Origin: an uncultured Lachnospiraceae bacterium
GTDB taxonomy: Bacteria > Bacillota > Clostridia > Lachnospirales > Lachnospiraceae
Direction of reading: 5' to 3'
Length of the DNA: 63,708 nt
NCBI GenBank assembly: GCA_902768735.1
Contig: CACXMK010000006.1
Location: forward strand, 1 to 63,708
The notes beneath the pieces are model-generated. The model saw only the letters and a program-made list of their open reading frames with translations. It searched no databases and was not told the DNA's origin. Position 1 is the first letter of the stretch. Every line of letters begins with the position of its first letter. Shown here one piece after another: positions 63,610 to 63,708 of the stretch. The position numbers and the translations under genes are program-made.

Positions 63610-63708
63610 GGGGCTGTCGCATTAAGCAGGAAGTTGAAACCTACGCTTGTGCGGCATGCCTCTTCTTTATTACATTGAATTCGCGGGGATTCACACTGAT
63701 CCTTCCTA
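63610..63708 (-). mobile_element. Likely terminal end of an insertion sequence
   Basis: The sequence GGGGCTGTCGCATTAAGC resembles the ends of common clostridial insertion sequences (IS1182-like). Just inside, the minus strand encodes a short C-terminus. The element continues beyond the window, so its family and completeness are unknown. Confidence 0.4.
63641..63708 (-). CDS. Partial ORF, possible transposase C-terminus
   Basis: An open reading frame entering from beyond the right edge codes GRISVNPREFNVIKKRHAAQ and one more Ala before a TAG stop at 63641. A basic tail ending about 30 bases inside a possible IS terminus fits a transposase, but 21 residues do not identify a family. Confidence 0.35.
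   Translation of the reverse strand, partial: GRISVNPREFNVIKKRHAAQA

Overview
The window reads as a chromosomal segment of a Gram-positive, moderately GC-rich Clostridia, most like the Lachnospiraceae. This rests on gene order (ricT-holB locus, hup-rqcP-divIC-tilS-hpt-ftsH locus, cdaA-cdaR), strong AGGAGG-type ribosome sites, LPXTG/sortase surface proteins, a sucrose-class PTS with LacI regulator, and an ATP-type PEP carboxykinase. No species can be named from the sequence alone. Nearly all genes lie on the minus strand; only the ABC transporter pair (6928-9227) and a zinc-ribbon protein (11208-12035) are on the plus strand.

Layout. 1-667: non-coding, with several hairpins. 668-6538: cvpA-like gene, DUF5711-type gene, galM, then recR-ybaB-dnaX, followed by tRNA-Ser(CGA). 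6928-9227: ABCG-like exporter. 9297-10910: pckA. 11208-12035: DUF4428-like protein. 12133-22182: a sortase-assembled pilus operon (2269-aa adhesin, major pilin, class C sortase, signal peptidase I). 22413-27358: gmk-like, holB, ricT, trmN6, rsmI. 27547-30540: pyk, murG and a small TSCPD protein. 30752-32713: ptsH-ptsI. 32948-41304: carbohydrate locus with a sucrose-class PTS permease, HAD phosphatase, LacI regulator, GH13_4 amylosucrase-like enzyme and a second GH13 alpha-glucan enzyme. 41678-47079: ftsH, hpt, tilS, divIC, rqcP, hup. 47277-63440: cca, proS, leuA, cdaR, cdaA, two unknown membrane proteins, comF, recD2, uvrA, uvrB. The right edge (63610 on) looks like the end of an insertion sequence.

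How the parts work together. General PTS proteins (HPr, EI) sit beside a sugar-specific EIIBCA. Its promoter and that of the GH13_4 gene carry the same perfect 14-bp LacI/CcpA-type operator at the expected transcription start, so uptake and the enzyme are probably co-regulated. The pilus operon holds what is needed for secretion, polymerisation and anchoring of a surface fibre. The uvrBA genes have a LexA-type box upstream. The c-di-AMP synthase cdaA and its regulator cdaR are coupled by a 62-nt overlap.

Most notable: the pairing of a PTS permease with a cytoplasmic amylosucrase-like enzyme (which in known members uses unphosphorylated sucrose) and a HAD phosphatase; an HPr with Lys at position 46 instead of the regulatory Ser; the very large adhesin; a RicT with a 36-bp repeat-coded charged tail; and loss of the sporulation genes normally found between rqcP and tilS. 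I found no CRISPR array, phage or toxin-antitoxin system. Most of the window is ordinary core genome.
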